Source: Streptomyces sp. V4I8
Lineage (GTDB): Bacteria > Actinomycetota > Actinomycetes > Streptomycetales > Streptomycetaceae
Length of the DNA: 64,000 nucleotides
Assembly (NCBI RefSeq): GCF_041261225.1
Contig: NZ_JBGCCN010000002.1
Coordinates: 124,001 to 188,000 of the forward strand
Reading direction: 5' to 3'
Part shown: piece after piece, positions 18,254-27,211 of the stretch
How positions within the stretch are numbered: position 1 is the first letter of the stretch
Layout of the letters: each line of letters begins with the position of its first letter
The notes under the pieces: generated by a model
Database searches by the model: none
What the model saw: only the letters and a program-made list of their open reading frames with translations
What the model was told of the DNA's origin: nothing
Position numbers and translations under genes: made by a program

Positions 18254-19266
18254 ACTGCAGGAACTTCACCGCCGCCGGGGAGACGGGCAGAGCCCAAATG
18301 CGTTCGCCGACCTCAGCCGCAAATGCTCCAGATCACCAGACTCAGCTTGGCTGACAGCTTGTCTGGTTGGCGTGCTGGCGAGCGAGTCTTGGTTATCTGC
18401 ATGCACGAGGTCTGTTTGCGCCAACTGTCGTCAAAGGGTACTCCGATGGGTTGAACGGGAGGACACTGGGGAGTGCAAGGAGAACGGACGGCCTGGCGGT
18501 CGATGCCATGAGACAGGCCGTCCAACGAGTTTCAGCGCGGGGCCGTTGAGACGCTCTGGGTGCCAGTGTTTCGCTGAAGTGATTCGTAGTGAGCGCATCT
18601 CGGTGCACTTCGGGCCGTGTTGCGAGAGTTCGCCTCTGGCCGGGCGCTTGTGAGGGATGCGTGCAGATTGCCGCGGGGAGCAGTGGTGGGCGGTTGAAGC
18701 GCATCTCAGGGCGCTTTGGGGAAATTCGTCAACGGCCGCCGCCGGATGCGGGCGAGCATCGGCGGCGGCCGCGAGGTGCGAGGACGGCGCTGGTTCCCCT
18801 ACCGTCGCCGTCTCGCACTGGCCGTCCTCACCGACCCTCCCGGGGTGTGTGGGAGTTCATCCCGGGCTCGAAGCAGGGCTGGGGAGGACGAAGGGCTGGA
18901 GCTGCGTTGTCGGCGATGCGGCTCCAGCCGCTCACAGTGGTCGGATAGTCACTGCGACCCGGGGGGCTGGGGGCCGAAAGAGGAGGAACGGTAGCCCGTC
19001 GTCGGCCGGAGTCGGCGAAACGGGCGAAGCTCCTGCTGGGAAGCGTATCCGGGCCGGGGCAGTGAGGGCAGCATGCGATTCAGCCGATACCGGACTGGAA
19101 TTCTGGCCCAGCACCCCCTGTCGTGCTCGTGCCGGCGACCGGATGACGGACACAGCGGTCCTGGGATGGCCCGGTCGGCCCTGTCGGGTACCCGGCGGAC
19201 CGGGGGAGGGTGGGGAGGTACGGACCCGCATGCACCTCCGACCGACCCCGATCCGGAAGGGACCTG
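18254..19266. other. About 1 kb without a supported gene
   Basis: Open frames exist, but none has a convincing start, composition or recognisable domain. Two hairpins stand out: 18486-18495 with 18514-18523 (10 bp, 18-base loop) and a very GC-rich one at 18733-18771. The phosphoketolase promoter must lie towards the right end, but I could not identify it. Confidence 0.5.
18733..18771. terminator. Strong GC-rich hairpin
   Basis: Arms of CGGCCGCCGCCG and its complement, extended by ATGC/GCAT after a one-base bulge, with a short loop. It could terminate transcription from the left or be the relic of a lost gene's end. Confidence 0.45.
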
Positions 19267-21651
19267 ATGATGTCCGTCGACACCCAGCGGACGCCGACCC
19301 CGCTCTCCGACGACGAGCTGAGGCTGCTGGACGCGCATTGGCGCGCCGCGAACTATCTGTCCGTCGGCCAGATCTACCTCATGGCGAACTCTCTGCTGAG
19401 CGAGCCGCTGCGCCCGGAGCACGTCAAGCCGCGGCTGCTCGGCCACTGGGGCACCTCGCCCGGGCTGAACCTCGTTTACACCCACCTCAACCGCATCATC
19501 AAGGCCCGTGACCTGGACACCCTGTGCATCTGGGGCCCCGGCCACGGCGGCCCCGCGGTAGTCGCGGGCTCCTGGCTGGACGGCTCATACACCCAGACCT
19601 ACCCGGACATCACCCAGGACGCGGCCGGCATGGCCCGACTGTTCAAGCAATTCTCGTTCCCCGGCGGCATCCCCAGCCACGTCGCGCCCGAGACACCGGG
19701 CTCGATCCACGAGGGCGGCGAACTGGGCTACTCCCTCTCCCACGCCTACGGGGCCGCCCTGGACAATCCCGGCCTGCTGGTCGCCTGTGTCGTCGGCGAC
19801 GGCGAGGCGGAGACCGGCCCGCTGGCCGCCTCCTGGCACTCCAACAAGTTCCTCGACCCCGTGCACGACGGGGCCGTCCTGCCGATCCTCCACCTCAACG
19901 GCTACAAGATCGCCAACCCGACCGTGCTCGCCCGGCTCCCTGAGCCCGAACTCGACGCGCTCCTACAGGGGTACGGCCACGACCCCATCCATGTGACCGG
20001 CGACGACCCGATCGCCGTCCACCGCGCGATGGCTGAGGCCATGGACACCGCCCTGGACCGCATCGCCGCGCTCCAGCGCGCCGCACGCGAGGACGGCGCG
20101 ACCGAGCGCCCTCACTGGCCGGTGATCGTGCTGCGCACGCCGAAGGGCTGGACCGGCCCGGCCGAGGTCGACGGTCTGCCGGTGGAAGGCACGTGGCGCT
20201 CCCATCAGGTCCCGCTGGCCGCCGTCCGCGACAACCCGGAACACCTGCGGCAGTTGGAGGCGTGGCTGCGTTCGTACCGTCCCGAGGAGCTGTTCGACGA
20301 GCACGGCCGCCCCGTCGCCGACGTTCTGGCCTGCGTCCCGGACGGTGACCGCCGCCTGGGCGCCACCCCGCACGCCAACGGTGGTCTGATGCTGCGCGAA
20401 CTGCCCCTGCCCCCGCTGGAGCGGTACGCCGTCCCCGTCGACAAACCCGGAGCGACCCTGCACGAACCCACCCGCGTCCTCGGCGACTTGCTGGAAGACG
20501 TCATGCGGAACACCGCCGGCCGGCGCGACTTCCGCCTCGTCGGCCCCGACGAGACCGCCTCCAACCGCCTCCAGGCCGTCTACGCGGCCAGCGGCAAGGC
20601 ATGGCAGGCCGGCACTCTCGACGTGGACGAACACCTCGACCCGCACGGCCGGGTGATGGAGATCCTCTCCGAACACACCTGCCAGGGCTGGCTGGAGGGT
20701 TATCTGCTGACCGGTCGGCACGGGCTGTTCTCCTGCTACGAGGCGTTCGTGCACATCGTCGACTCGATGGTCAACCAGCACATCAAGTGGCTGCGCGTGA
20801 CCCGGCGCCTGCCCTGGCGCGCCCCCATCGCCTCCCTCAACTACCTGCTCACCTCGCACGTGTGGCGCCAGGACCACAACGGCTTCTCCCACCAGGACCC
20901 CGGCTTCGTCGACCACATCCTCAACAAGAGCCCCGAGGCCGTACGGGTCTACCTGCCGCCGGACGCCAACACCCTGCTCTCGGTGGCCGACCACGCGCTG
21001 CGCAGCCGCGACTACGTCAACGTGATCGTGGCCGGCAAGCAGCCCTGCTTCGACTGGCTGACGATGGAGCAAGCCCGCGCCCACTGCGCGCGCGGAGCCG
21101 GGATCTGGGAGTGGGCTGGCACCGAGAACGGCCGCGAGCCGGACGTGGTGCTGGCCTGCGCCGGTGACGTGCCCACTCAGGAGGTGCTGGCCGCAGCTCA
21201 GCTGCTGCGCCGGCACCTGCCCGAGCTCGCCGTCCGCGTCGTCAACGTGGTCGACATCGCCCGGCTGATGCCGAGCGAGGAACACCCGCACGGCATGGGT
21301 GACTTCGAGTACGACGGGCTTTTCACGCCGGACAAGCCGGTGATCTTCGCCTACCACGGCTACCCGTGGCTGATCCACCGACTCGCCTACCGCCGCACCG
21401 GTCACAAGAACCTGCATGTGCGCGGCTACAAGGAGATCGGGACCACGACCACGCCGTTCGACATGGTGGTCCGCAACGACCTCGACCGCTACCGCCTGGT
21501 CATGGACGTCATCGACCGCGTGCCCGGCCTCGCGGTGCGCGCCGCCGCCGTACGCCAGCGGATGGAGGACGCCCGGCTGCGCCACCACGACTGGATCCGC
21601 GCCCACGGCACCGACCTGCCGGAGGTCGCCGACTGGGCCTGGGACGGCTGA
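19267..21651 (+). CDS. xfp: Phosphoketolase (xylulose-5-phosphate/fructose-6-phosphate)
   Basis: 794 aa from the first of two consecutive ATGs, with GGAAGGG upstream. This is the length expected for the family. It contains typical phosphoketolase blocks: [30 protein letters not shown], the thiamine-diphosphate region [41 protein letters not shown], and [13 protein letters not shown] near the C-terminus. The enzyme is cytoplasmic and ThDP-dependent, cleaving the sugar phosphate with phosphate to acetyl phosphate. Acetate kinase often lies beside xfp but is absent here. The gene appears intact in a region of wrecked IS elements. Confidence 0.95.
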   Translation: MMSVDTQRTPTPLSDDELRLLDAHWRAANYLSVGQIYLMANSLLSEPLRPEHVKPRLLGHWGTSPGLNLVYTHLNRIIKARDLDTLCIWGPGHGGPAVVAGSWLDGSYTQTYPDITQDAAGMARLFKQFSFPGGIPSHVAPETPGSIHEGGELGYSLSHAYGAALDNPGLLVACVVGDGEAETGPLAASWHSNKFLDPVHDGAVLPILHLNGYKIANPTVLARLPEPELDALLQGYGHDPIHVTGDDPIAVHRAMAEAMDTALDRIAALQRAAREDGATERPHWPVIVLRTPKGWTGPAEVDGLPVEGTWRSHQVPLAAVRDNPEHLRQLEAWLRSYRPEELFDEHGRPVADVLACVPDGDRRLGATPHANGGLMLRELPLPPLERYAVPVDKPGATLHEPTRVLGDLLEDVMRNTAGRRDFRLVGPDETASNRLQAVYAASGKAWQAGTLDVDEHLDPHGRVMEILSEHTCQGWLEGYLLTGRHGLFSCYEAFVHIVDSMVNQHIKWLRVTRRLPWRAPIASLNYLLTSHVWRQDHNGFSHQDPGFVDHILNKSPEAVRVYLPPDANTLLSVADHALRSRDYVNVIVAGKQPCFDWLTMEQARAHCARGAGIWEWAGTENGREPDVVLACAGDVPTQEVLAAAQLLRRHLPELAVRVVNVVDIARLMPSEEHPHGMGDFEYDGLFTPDKPVIFAYHGYPWLIHRLAYRRTGHKNLHVRGYKEIGTTTTPFDMVVRNDLDRYRLVMDVIDRVPGLAVRAAAVRQRMEDARLRHHDWIRAHGTDLPEVADWAWDG

Positions 21652-21815
21652 CCGATGCCGACGGGCCCGGGCAGAGAGGGCCGTTCGGCCCGCCTGCCGG
21701 GCCCTGCAGCCCCTCTGCCGGGGCGTTGACGACGCGGGACATTGAAGGCGCAACGAGAGTCGTCCACATTCTGCGCGTCGCACCCCTCGAAAGGGCGTTG
21801 ATGCCCCTATGGATG
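21652..21815. other. Spacer after xfp
   Basis: GC-rich, with a weak hairpin (GGGCCGTTCGGCCC near 21,678) that may end xfp transcription. The right part holds the end of the IS110 fragment. Confidence 0.4.
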
Positions 21816-22054
21816 TCAAGCAGTGGCTTGTGCGGGGGCTGGATGGTCGGTCGCCTGCCTCGTGGGGACGATGAGCCGGTAGATCTCTCGTGCGATGTAT
21901 CGCTTCAGGCAGCGGATGATCTCACGGCGTGTCTTGCCCTCGGTGAGGCGTCGTTGCAGGTAGTTCTGGGTGCGGTGGTCCCAGCGCAGGCGGCTGAGGA
22001 TGATCCGGTAGAGGGCGGCGTTGGCCTGGCGGTCGCCGCCGCGGTTGAGTCGGC
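21816..22054 (-). pseudogene. IS110-family transposase C-terminal fragment
   Basis: About 78 codons reading RLNRGGDRQANAALYRI, then REIIRCLKRYIAREIYRL and a natural stop at 21816. This is the C-terminus of an IS110 subgroup different from the element at 4.6 kb. Its upstream part is replaced by the left end of IS66 copy 2 and is not found on the far side of that copy. Confidence 0.8.
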
Positions 22055-23617
22055 GTAACTGGATAGGTGCTCCTGGCGGGATGAGTTGAATCTTGTCAGT
22101 TGGATCGGTGATCATCTGTCTCGTGTCTGATGCTGCTGTGCCGCCTTCTTATGAGGAACTCGCTGTTCTGGTGGTGCAGTTGCGTGAGGAACTCGCCGCG
22201 GCGCGGGAACGGATCGTGGTACTGGAGGGTCAGGTCGTGGACCTGACGGCCCGGCTGGGGAAGAACTCGGCGAACTCTTCCAGGCCGCCGTCTTCGGACG
22301 GACTGGCGAAACCGGCTCCGAAGTCTCTGCGTGGGAAGTCCGGGCGGGGGCCGGGCCGCCCGAAAGGCCAGAAGGGCATCACGCTGCGGCAGGTCGCGGA
22401 CCCCGACCACCGGGTCGAGCACCGGCCCCACGGCCCTTGCGCCGGCTGCGGTGCGGACCTGGCCGGGGCCGTCGTGGCCGGTATCGAGCGGCGTCAGGTC
22501 TTCGACCTGCCCGAACGTATCGGCCTGGAGGTCACCGAGCATCAGGTCCTGACCTGCCGGTGCGCGTGCGGGCGGAGCGAGAAGGCCTCCGGTCCCGAGG
22601 GCGTGCGGGCCCCGGTGCAGTACGGTCCCCGTCTCGCGGCCGCCGGCGTCTACCTGATGCACGGCCAGTTCCTGTCCAAGGACCGCACCGCCACCGCCCT
22701 GGCAGACCTCTTCGACGCGTCCGTCGCGCCGGGCACGGTGGCCTCGTGGGTACGCACTTGCGCGAGCCGGCTGGATGCCTTCGGCCGTCTCGTGGCCGGG
22801 AAGGTCGCCGGCGCGGCGGTGGCGTTCTTCGACGAGACGGGGTTCCGCACCGCCGGGTGCCTGCACTGGCTGCACTCCGCCTCCAGCGGCCAGTTCGTAC
22901 ACCTGTCGGTGCACCGCCGCCGCGGTCGCGAAGGCATCGACGCGGCCGGGATACTGCCCGGCTTCACCGGCATCGCCATGCACGACGCCTGGGCGCCCTA
23001 CGACTCCTACCCGCAGGCCGAACACGCCTTGTGCTCGGCACACGTACTACGCGAACTGGTCGCGGTCACCGAGCGGGGCAGCGAGAAGGCCCGGTGCGCG
23101 GCCTACCGCGCCATCGACGCCGTGCTGGCCCTGAAGAAGGCCGCGGAAGAGGCCCGAGCGGACGGGCTCGACGCGATCGCCGTGTCCGTGAAGGACGGTG
23201 AGCTTGGGGCGCTGGCCCAGGCGGTGGCCGACGGGCTGAAGGCGACCGCCACCCGCAGCTCGAAGACCGAGGCGAAGTACCACGCCCTGTTCAGACGGCT
23301 GACGAAGCGCTGGAACGACTACCTGCGCTGGGTCCACGACCTCACACTGCCGTTCGACAACAACCCAGCCGAACAGACGATCAGGATGGCCAAGCTGCGG
23401 ATCAAGGTCTCCGGCTGCCTGCGCACGCTGCACGGCGCGCAGGACTTCGCCGCGATCCGCACCTACCTGGCCACCGCCACCCGACACGAGCAGCCCATGC
23501 TCGACGTCCTCATCCAGGCCATGCGCGGCAGCCCCTGGATGCCCGCCCTCGGCTGATCACCGGTCCCGCCAACCGGCAATCACGCACGCCTCCGGACCGA
23601 GACACCTACCCAGTCAC
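22055..23617 (+). mobile_element. IS66-family element, copy 2, no target duplication
   Basis: Same 1,563-bp length and ends as copy 1. The flanks GAGTCGGC and GCTGTTTC do not match each other, and the disrupted IS110 gene does not continue on the right. Recombination with another copy or an adjacent deletion is likely. Confidence 0.9.
22123..23556 (+). CDS. IS66-family transposase, copy 2
   Basis: Protein identical to copy 1 (YGPRL variant). GTG start chosen on the same grounds. Confidence 0.9.
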   Translation: MSDAAVPPSYEELAVLVVQLREELAAARERIVVLEGQVVDLTARLGKNSANSSRPPSSDGLAKPAPKSLRGKSGRGPGRPKGQKGITLRQVADPDHRVEHRPHGPCAGCGADLAGAVVAGIERRQVFDLPERIGLEVTEHQVLTCRCACGRSEKASGPEGVRAPVQYGPRLAAAGVYLMHGQFLSKDRTATALADLFDASVAPGTVASWVRTCASRLDAFGRLVAGKVAGAAVAFFDETGFRTAGCLHWLHSASSGQFVHLSVHRRRGREGIDAAGILPGFTGIAMHDAWAPYDSYPQAEHALCSAHVLRELVAVTERGSEKARCAAYRAIDAVLALKKAAEEARADGLDAIAVSVKDGELGALAQAVADGLKATATRSSKTEAKYHALFRRLTKRWNDYLRWVHDLTLPFDNNPAEQTIRMAKLRIKVSGCLRTLHGAQDFAAIRTYLATATRHEQPMLDVLIQAMRGSPWMPALG

Positions 23618-24195
23618 GCTGTTTCCACCCGCGCGGAGCGCGAGACCACCGCCGGTTTCCGTACGCGCAGCAGCACCATCCCGTCGAACTCGTGGTCCTG
23701 GCCGTACGCGAAGCCGACAGCCGGCTCGCCACCGCGCTGCGCTACGCCCGGGCCCTGCAGCGCGGCGGCACCGGCCGGTTCACCACCCGCGCCGGGCACG
23801 ACACCTGCTTCCGCGCGCTTGCTGACGCCGTCGCCGTCGCTGAGCGGCACCCGCAGGTCGCGGCCGTGACCGTGATCCGCCGGGACGGCCACGTCCTGCT
23901 GCGCCACGAAGCCGGCGGCGCCGGGCGGGCGTCGTGGGCGCTGACGGCGGAACGGCTCCGCCCGTACACCGAACAGGAGGCCGCCGCGTTCCTCCGCCTC
24001 CACCAGGCACTGCGCCGGGCGCTCCCGCAGCACCGGGCCGAGCTGGACGAGATCGCCGCGCTCGCCCGGCCCCTGATGCCGCCTCGGGTGCAGCCGGCCC
24101 GCATCGACCGGCCACACCCGTCCGTCTGGCCCCTGCCCGTCCCACGACGGACCCTGGGCTACGACTCGTTGAGCTTCTTCAGCCGCGCCGCATAG
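23618..24195 (+). pseudogene. 3' part of an unknown gene cut by IS66
   Basis: Open frame from the IS66 junction to a TAG at 24193-24195, about 191 codons. The first internal start is at 23692. The protein is Arg/Ala-rich, with RFTTRAGHDTCFRALADAV and EQEAAAFLRLHQALRRAL. I do not recognise a family. It overlaps the opposing gene by 37 bases at its 3' end. It could be real but truncated, or a random open frame, though the codon pattern favours a real gene. Confidence 0.5.
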
Positions 24196-24461
24196 GCGGC
24201 GGCGATCTGTTCGGCCTCTTCCGGGTCGGCGGTCGCCAGCTGCGCCTGGTCAGCGAGCGCGGCCTGACGGCCCGCCTTCAGCTCCTCGATCCGCTCCTCG
24301 TCGGGCACGGGTGCGCGGCGCTCCGCGATGATCTGGGTGTTGTACCAGTTCACCACCTCCTGGACGGCGTCCTGCGCCCCTTGCTCCTCGCCGCCTTCCA
24401 GGCCGGAGAAGTCGGGCTCGTCTGGTGTGCCGGACACGGCAAACCCCTCGATCTTGATCAT
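24159..24461 (-). CDS. Hypothetical acidic 100-aa protein
   Basis: MIKIEGFAVSGTPDEPDF... is followed by a long Glu/Ala-rich helix (EERIEELKAGRQAALADQAQ, EEAEQIAAAYAARLKKL), so it is probably a small helical or coiled-coil protein. The ATG lacks a good ribosome site (GAGGAGG is 17 bases away). It converges on the truncated gene to its left. Function unknown. Confidence 0.6.
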   Translation of the reverse strand: MIKIEGFAVSGTPDEPDFSGLEGGEEQGAQDAVQEVVNWYNTQIIAERRAPVPDEERIEELKAGRQAALADQAQLATADPEEAEQIAAAYAARLKKLNES

Positions 24462-24613
24462 GAATGGGAGTCGCCGTTGTCCTCCTCGCCCTCTCGACAG
24501 CCGCCCTTGCCACGGCGCCGGAGCGTGCTCTGGGCGGGAAGGTTCATGTGGCTGACGGCCCGCTCAGGCGGTTGATACGCGCCCTTCCTGGGGCATCCCC
24601 TGTCCTACGGCCG

Positions 24614-24642
24614 GGAACCTGGAAAGACTTCGACGACGTGTA
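24614..24642 (+). promoter_or_regulatory. Candidate ECF-type promoter
   Basis: GGAACC at 24614-24619, then 17 bases and CGTGTA at 24637-24642. This resembles the GGAAC...CGT promoters recognised by many ECF sigma factors. It lies ~86 bases upstream of a two-gene unit that itself encodes a sigma factor, so autoregulation is a reasonable guess. Confidence 0.45.
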
Positions 24643-24727
24643 AAGAGAATCCCGGACTCGTCCCTCTTCAGTGGTGACGGCCGCTCCCGAGCGGGGCAAC
24701 CAGGGCCGCTATCCGAAGGAGAAGAAG

Positions 24728-24904
24728 ATGGATCCCCTCACCCTCCTGCTCGTCGTCCTGGGTTTCCTGCTGCCGAGCATCACCTCGCTCATCAACAGCA
24801 AGGCGGACAGGACCCGCGACGCTGGGAAGGCAGAGATCATCAGAGCTCAGCGCGGCGGCCCCCCTCCCGGCTCCAAGCGGCGCAGGGGCCGACGCAATGG
24901 CTGA
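24728..24904 (+). CDS. 58-aa single-pass membrane protein, coupled to the sigma gene
   Basis: ATG with AAGGAG 6 bases upstream. An N-terminal hydrophobic helix (PLTLLLVVLGFLLPSITSLI) is followed by a strongly basic tail (GSKRRRGRRNG). Its last 8 bases overlap the start of the sigma-factor gene, so the two are translationally coupled. The tail should be cytoplasmic if the helix is a signal anchor with the charged end inside. A role in modulating or tethering the sigma factor is possible but only inferred from position. Confidence 0.7.
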   Translation: MDPLTLLLVVLGFLLPSITSLINSKADRTRDAGKAEIIRAQRGGPPPGSKRRRGRRNG

Positions 24905-25916
24905 GGCGGGCCCGGGTGTGGGCCTCACCCTGGAGGAGGTCCACACCCGCCACTACGGCGAGTTGGTGGGGTATGCGCGTAAGAAGCTGCGTGCGGCGAA
25001 CGTCCCGCAATCGTTCATCGACCCCGAGGACGTCGTGGGGAACGCCTTCGTCAAGGCCTGTCGCAACCCAGCCCGCATTGAGCAGCCCAGGGCCTACCTG
25101 TTCCAGATCGTGAAGCGGGAGATCCTCGAGCACACACGACGGGCGCGGTACGAGCAGGCGGCAGAGGCGTCGCAGGCCGATCTCCGGCTGGAGGCCGACG
25201 ATGCAAGCGATGTGATCTCCGATCGATGCGAGGGGCGCCACGCCCTGGCCAACCTGCCTGCGCAACAGCGTGCGGCAGTATGGGCGACCAAAGGACTGGG
25301 CTGGTCTCAGGCCGAATACGCGCAGGCGGCGCACAAGCGCCCGGGAACGGTTGCCACCCACGTCTCACGGGCGGTGGCTGCCCTCAAGACCACGCTCACC
25401 GCGGCCCCAGTCGTGGCCGTCATCTTCGCCTGCGCTGCGGGCGGAGTGACTCTCCGCCGCTACACCGCAGCGAGCCGAGCCGGCCATCCGCACCCGGAAC
25501 TGCTATTGGACGTACCCCAGTCCGTGGCACACCTGTTGATCATCGTTGCCTACATCAGCGTCGCGCTGCCCACCTTGCTGGTCGTCCCACCCCTGCGCAG
25601 ACTGCTCAGAGCCATCAGGCAACGGATAGTTCGCGGCCTGCAGCTGCCACCGCTGGATGAGCCACCAGGATTCGCTTCGGGCGCCCCAAGGGACCGGAGA
25701 GAGCACTGCACAACCTGCGGCGAAGAAGCCGAACACAGACCGCTGACTGCGGAGGAGAAGAAGTGGCTGTCTGCTCAGACAGGCTATCCGCATGATCACG
25801 GGGCCAGGCGATGCACGACCAGAGGCTGCCTTGCGGTGAAGTACGGAAGGGACCCGGCAGACCCGGAAGGCATGCTTCTGCTGCCAGAAGCCAACGAGAC
25901 CTCAATCATCAAGTGA
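24897..25916 (+). CDS. ECF-like sigma-70 factor with two C-terminal membrane helices and a Cys4 tail
   Basis: A 339-aa protein. Residues ~15-85 are a sigma region 2 (YGELVGYARKKL, FIDPEDVVGNAFVKA, RAYLFQIVKREILEHTRR). Residues ~112-165 are a region 4 helix-turn-helix (LPAQQRAAVWATKGLGWSQAEYA, RPGTVATHVSRAVAAL). Two hydrophobic segments follow (166-184 and 209-232), then a soluble tail with Cys271, Cys274, Cys306 and Cys311 plus nearby histidines, which may bind zinc. Typical ECF factors are about 190 aa and soluble, so this one appears membrane-tethered and may be released or held by a signal. It is co-transcribed with the 58-aa membrane protein. Confidence 0.8.
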   Translation: MAEAGPGVGLTLEEVHTRHYGELVGYARKKLRAANVPQSFIDPEDVVGNAFVKACRNPARIEQPRAYLFQIVKREILEHTRRARYEQAAEASQADLRLEADDASDVISDRCEGRHALANLPAQQRAAVWATKGLGWSQAEYAQAAHKRPGTVATHVSRAVAALKTTLTAAPVVAVIFACAAGGVTLRRYTAASRAGHPHPELLLDVPQSVAHLLIIVAYISVALPTLLVVPPLRRLLRAIRQRIVRGLQLPPLDEPPGFASGAPRDRREHCTTCGEEAEHRPLTAEEKKWLSAQTGYPHDHGARRCTTRGCLAVKYGRDPADPEGMLLLPEANETSIIK

Positions 25917-26110
25917 CGACGACCAGAGACTGGCCGTGGAGTCGTAGCTAGGCCGGCTTGAAACGGGCCGCAGCGACCGGACGCGACGGTTGACACGCGA
26001 GGCCGTCGGACCGTTCTGCAGTGGGCTCTGCCCAGTGACCCGGCCAGAATGCGATCTCAATTCCTGAACGTGCGTACGGCGCCCCTGGACCTCGGGTCTG
26101 GGGACGCCAC
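25917..26110. other. Convergent spacer
   Basis: Between the sigma gene and the lipoprotein gene on the other strand. No obvious hairpin terminator or small gene. Confidence 0.4.
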
Positions 26111-26575
26111 TCAGGCGCCTTCGTCGGCCTTCAACGCCAGCGGCAGCGTCTTCCCCCCAGTCAGGATCGTCTGCGCGTCATCCGGGCACGGAGACCCCGC
26201 GATCCCCGCGTTCTCATCCCCCAGGCACTCGTGTTCCGTGTACGCGTCGACGGCATCGTTCACCCTGCCCAGTTCGGCCAGGGTCCGCGGGTAGCGGCTG
26301 CTGCCGCCGGCATCGTTGACGTCCCGCTCCAGGTCGCCGACGGCGAGCGCGATGTCTGTCAGATGCTCCGCGCACCCCTGGTCCCCGACCTGGTTGCATA
26401 CGGTCTTCTTGCCGTCGGTGACGGCTGCCAGTTTTGGCGCCCACTTCGCCGACAGGCCCCCGGTCGTGCCCGACGGGGAAGACCCGGCTGGCTTGCCGTC
26501 TCCGCCCGTGTTGGAGCAGCCTCCGGTCAGCAGGACGACGAGAACGGCGGCAGTGGCGGTGGTAGTGCGGCGCAT
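26111..26575 (-). CDS. Secreted lipoprotein of unknown function
   Basis: 154 aa from ATG (26575). A short basic start, hydrophobic core and lipobox (LVVLLTGGCSN) predict a signal peptidase II-processed lipoprotein. After a Gly/Ser/Thr linker the mature part has several cysteines (KKTVCNQVGDQGCAEHL, HECLGDENAGIAGSPCPDD) that could form disulfides. I do not recognise the family. The frame extends upstream, but the signal peptide fixes the start. Confidence 0.75.
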   Translation of the reverse strand: MRRTTTATAAVLVVLLTGGCSNTGGDGKPAGSSPSGTTGGLSAKWAPKLAAVTDGKKTVCNQVGDQGCAEHLTDIALAVGDLERDVNDAGGSSRYPRTLAELGRVNDAVDAYTEHECLGDENAGIAGSPCPDDAQTILTGGKTLPLALKADEGA

Positions 26576-26682
26576 GGGTCCCCCGGGTGGTTCGGAGCCT
26601 GTCGGGGCATTCTGCGCCGCAGGGAGGCCCCTCTGGAGGCGCCGTAGCCGGACCGTGACGTGCAGCCAGGGACGATGGAGCC

Positions 26683-26985
26683 ATGACCCAGGACCCTGCA
26701 TTCCCGTCCCTGTACGAGTACGCCCTCGCGCGGCGCTGCACCAACTGCGGTGCGCAGCCTGGCCTGCCCTGCGAAGCCCCCCGGAAGCAAGACGAGATCG
26801 CTGGCCGCAACCGCATCCGTGCGATGGTCGGCCAGCCACCCGTGGAGGTCAACCCGCTGCACACCGTGCGGGTCGACGCCGGTAGCCGGCACCTGGACCG
26901 GGATGTCGCGGCTGCTCCGTGGCCGAAGGACCGCGAACCTGGACGCCCGTACGACACGCTGGACAAGCTGAAAAGGGCCGGCTAG
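26683..26985 (+). CDS. Small zinc-finger-like protein
   Basis: 100 aa, ATG after GGAG. CTNCGAQPGLPC near the N-terminus is a compact Cys-rich motif seen in many small actinobacterial proteins thought to bind zinc. The rest is charged and has no other recognisable domain. Divergently placed relative to the lipoprotein gene, 107 bases away. Confidence 0.65.
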   Translation: MTQDPAFPSLYEYALARRCTNCGAQPGLPCEAPRKQDEIAGRNRIRAMVGQPPVEVNPLHTVRVDAGSRHLDRDVAAAPWPKDREPGRPYDTLDKLKRAG

Positions 26986-27211
26986 TCGGCTTCGGTCCAG
27001 GGCGGGGGTGGGCTGGTGCTATCCCCACCACACCCACCAGCACTCGAAGATGTCCGGCGTGCGGTACTTCTGCGTCCACCAGGACATGACGGGTTCGCAG
27101 TGCTGACCACTGCTTTGCGATCATCGTGGCCGACGCTGCTGACGGAAGGCCGACTCCCCAAACTGCCCTGTACGGGCATAGGTTGAACCTGCTGGTGATC
27201 ATCTTTCGGGG
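26986..27211. other. Upstream region of the STAND gene
   Basis: No conserved gene. On the minus strand a 22-codon ATG frame (27019-27087) is very rich in tryptophan (7 of 22 codons), but it has no ribosome site. No clear promoter was recognised. Confidence 0.35.

Noticed and set aside
18243-18653. 136-codon frame after the MITE-like repeat
   Set aside because: Start lies in the repeat, no ribosome site, no recognisable domain and poor codon pattern.
19963-21819. A 618-codon frame opposite the phosphoketolase gene
   Set aside because: Shadow frame caused by third-position GC bias of xfp.
27019-27087. Minus-strand 22-codon frame with seven Trp codons, like a trp leader peptide
   Set aside because: No ribosome site, no downstream biosynthetic gene and no antiterminator hairpins; CCA-rich plus-strand sequence explains the Trp codons.
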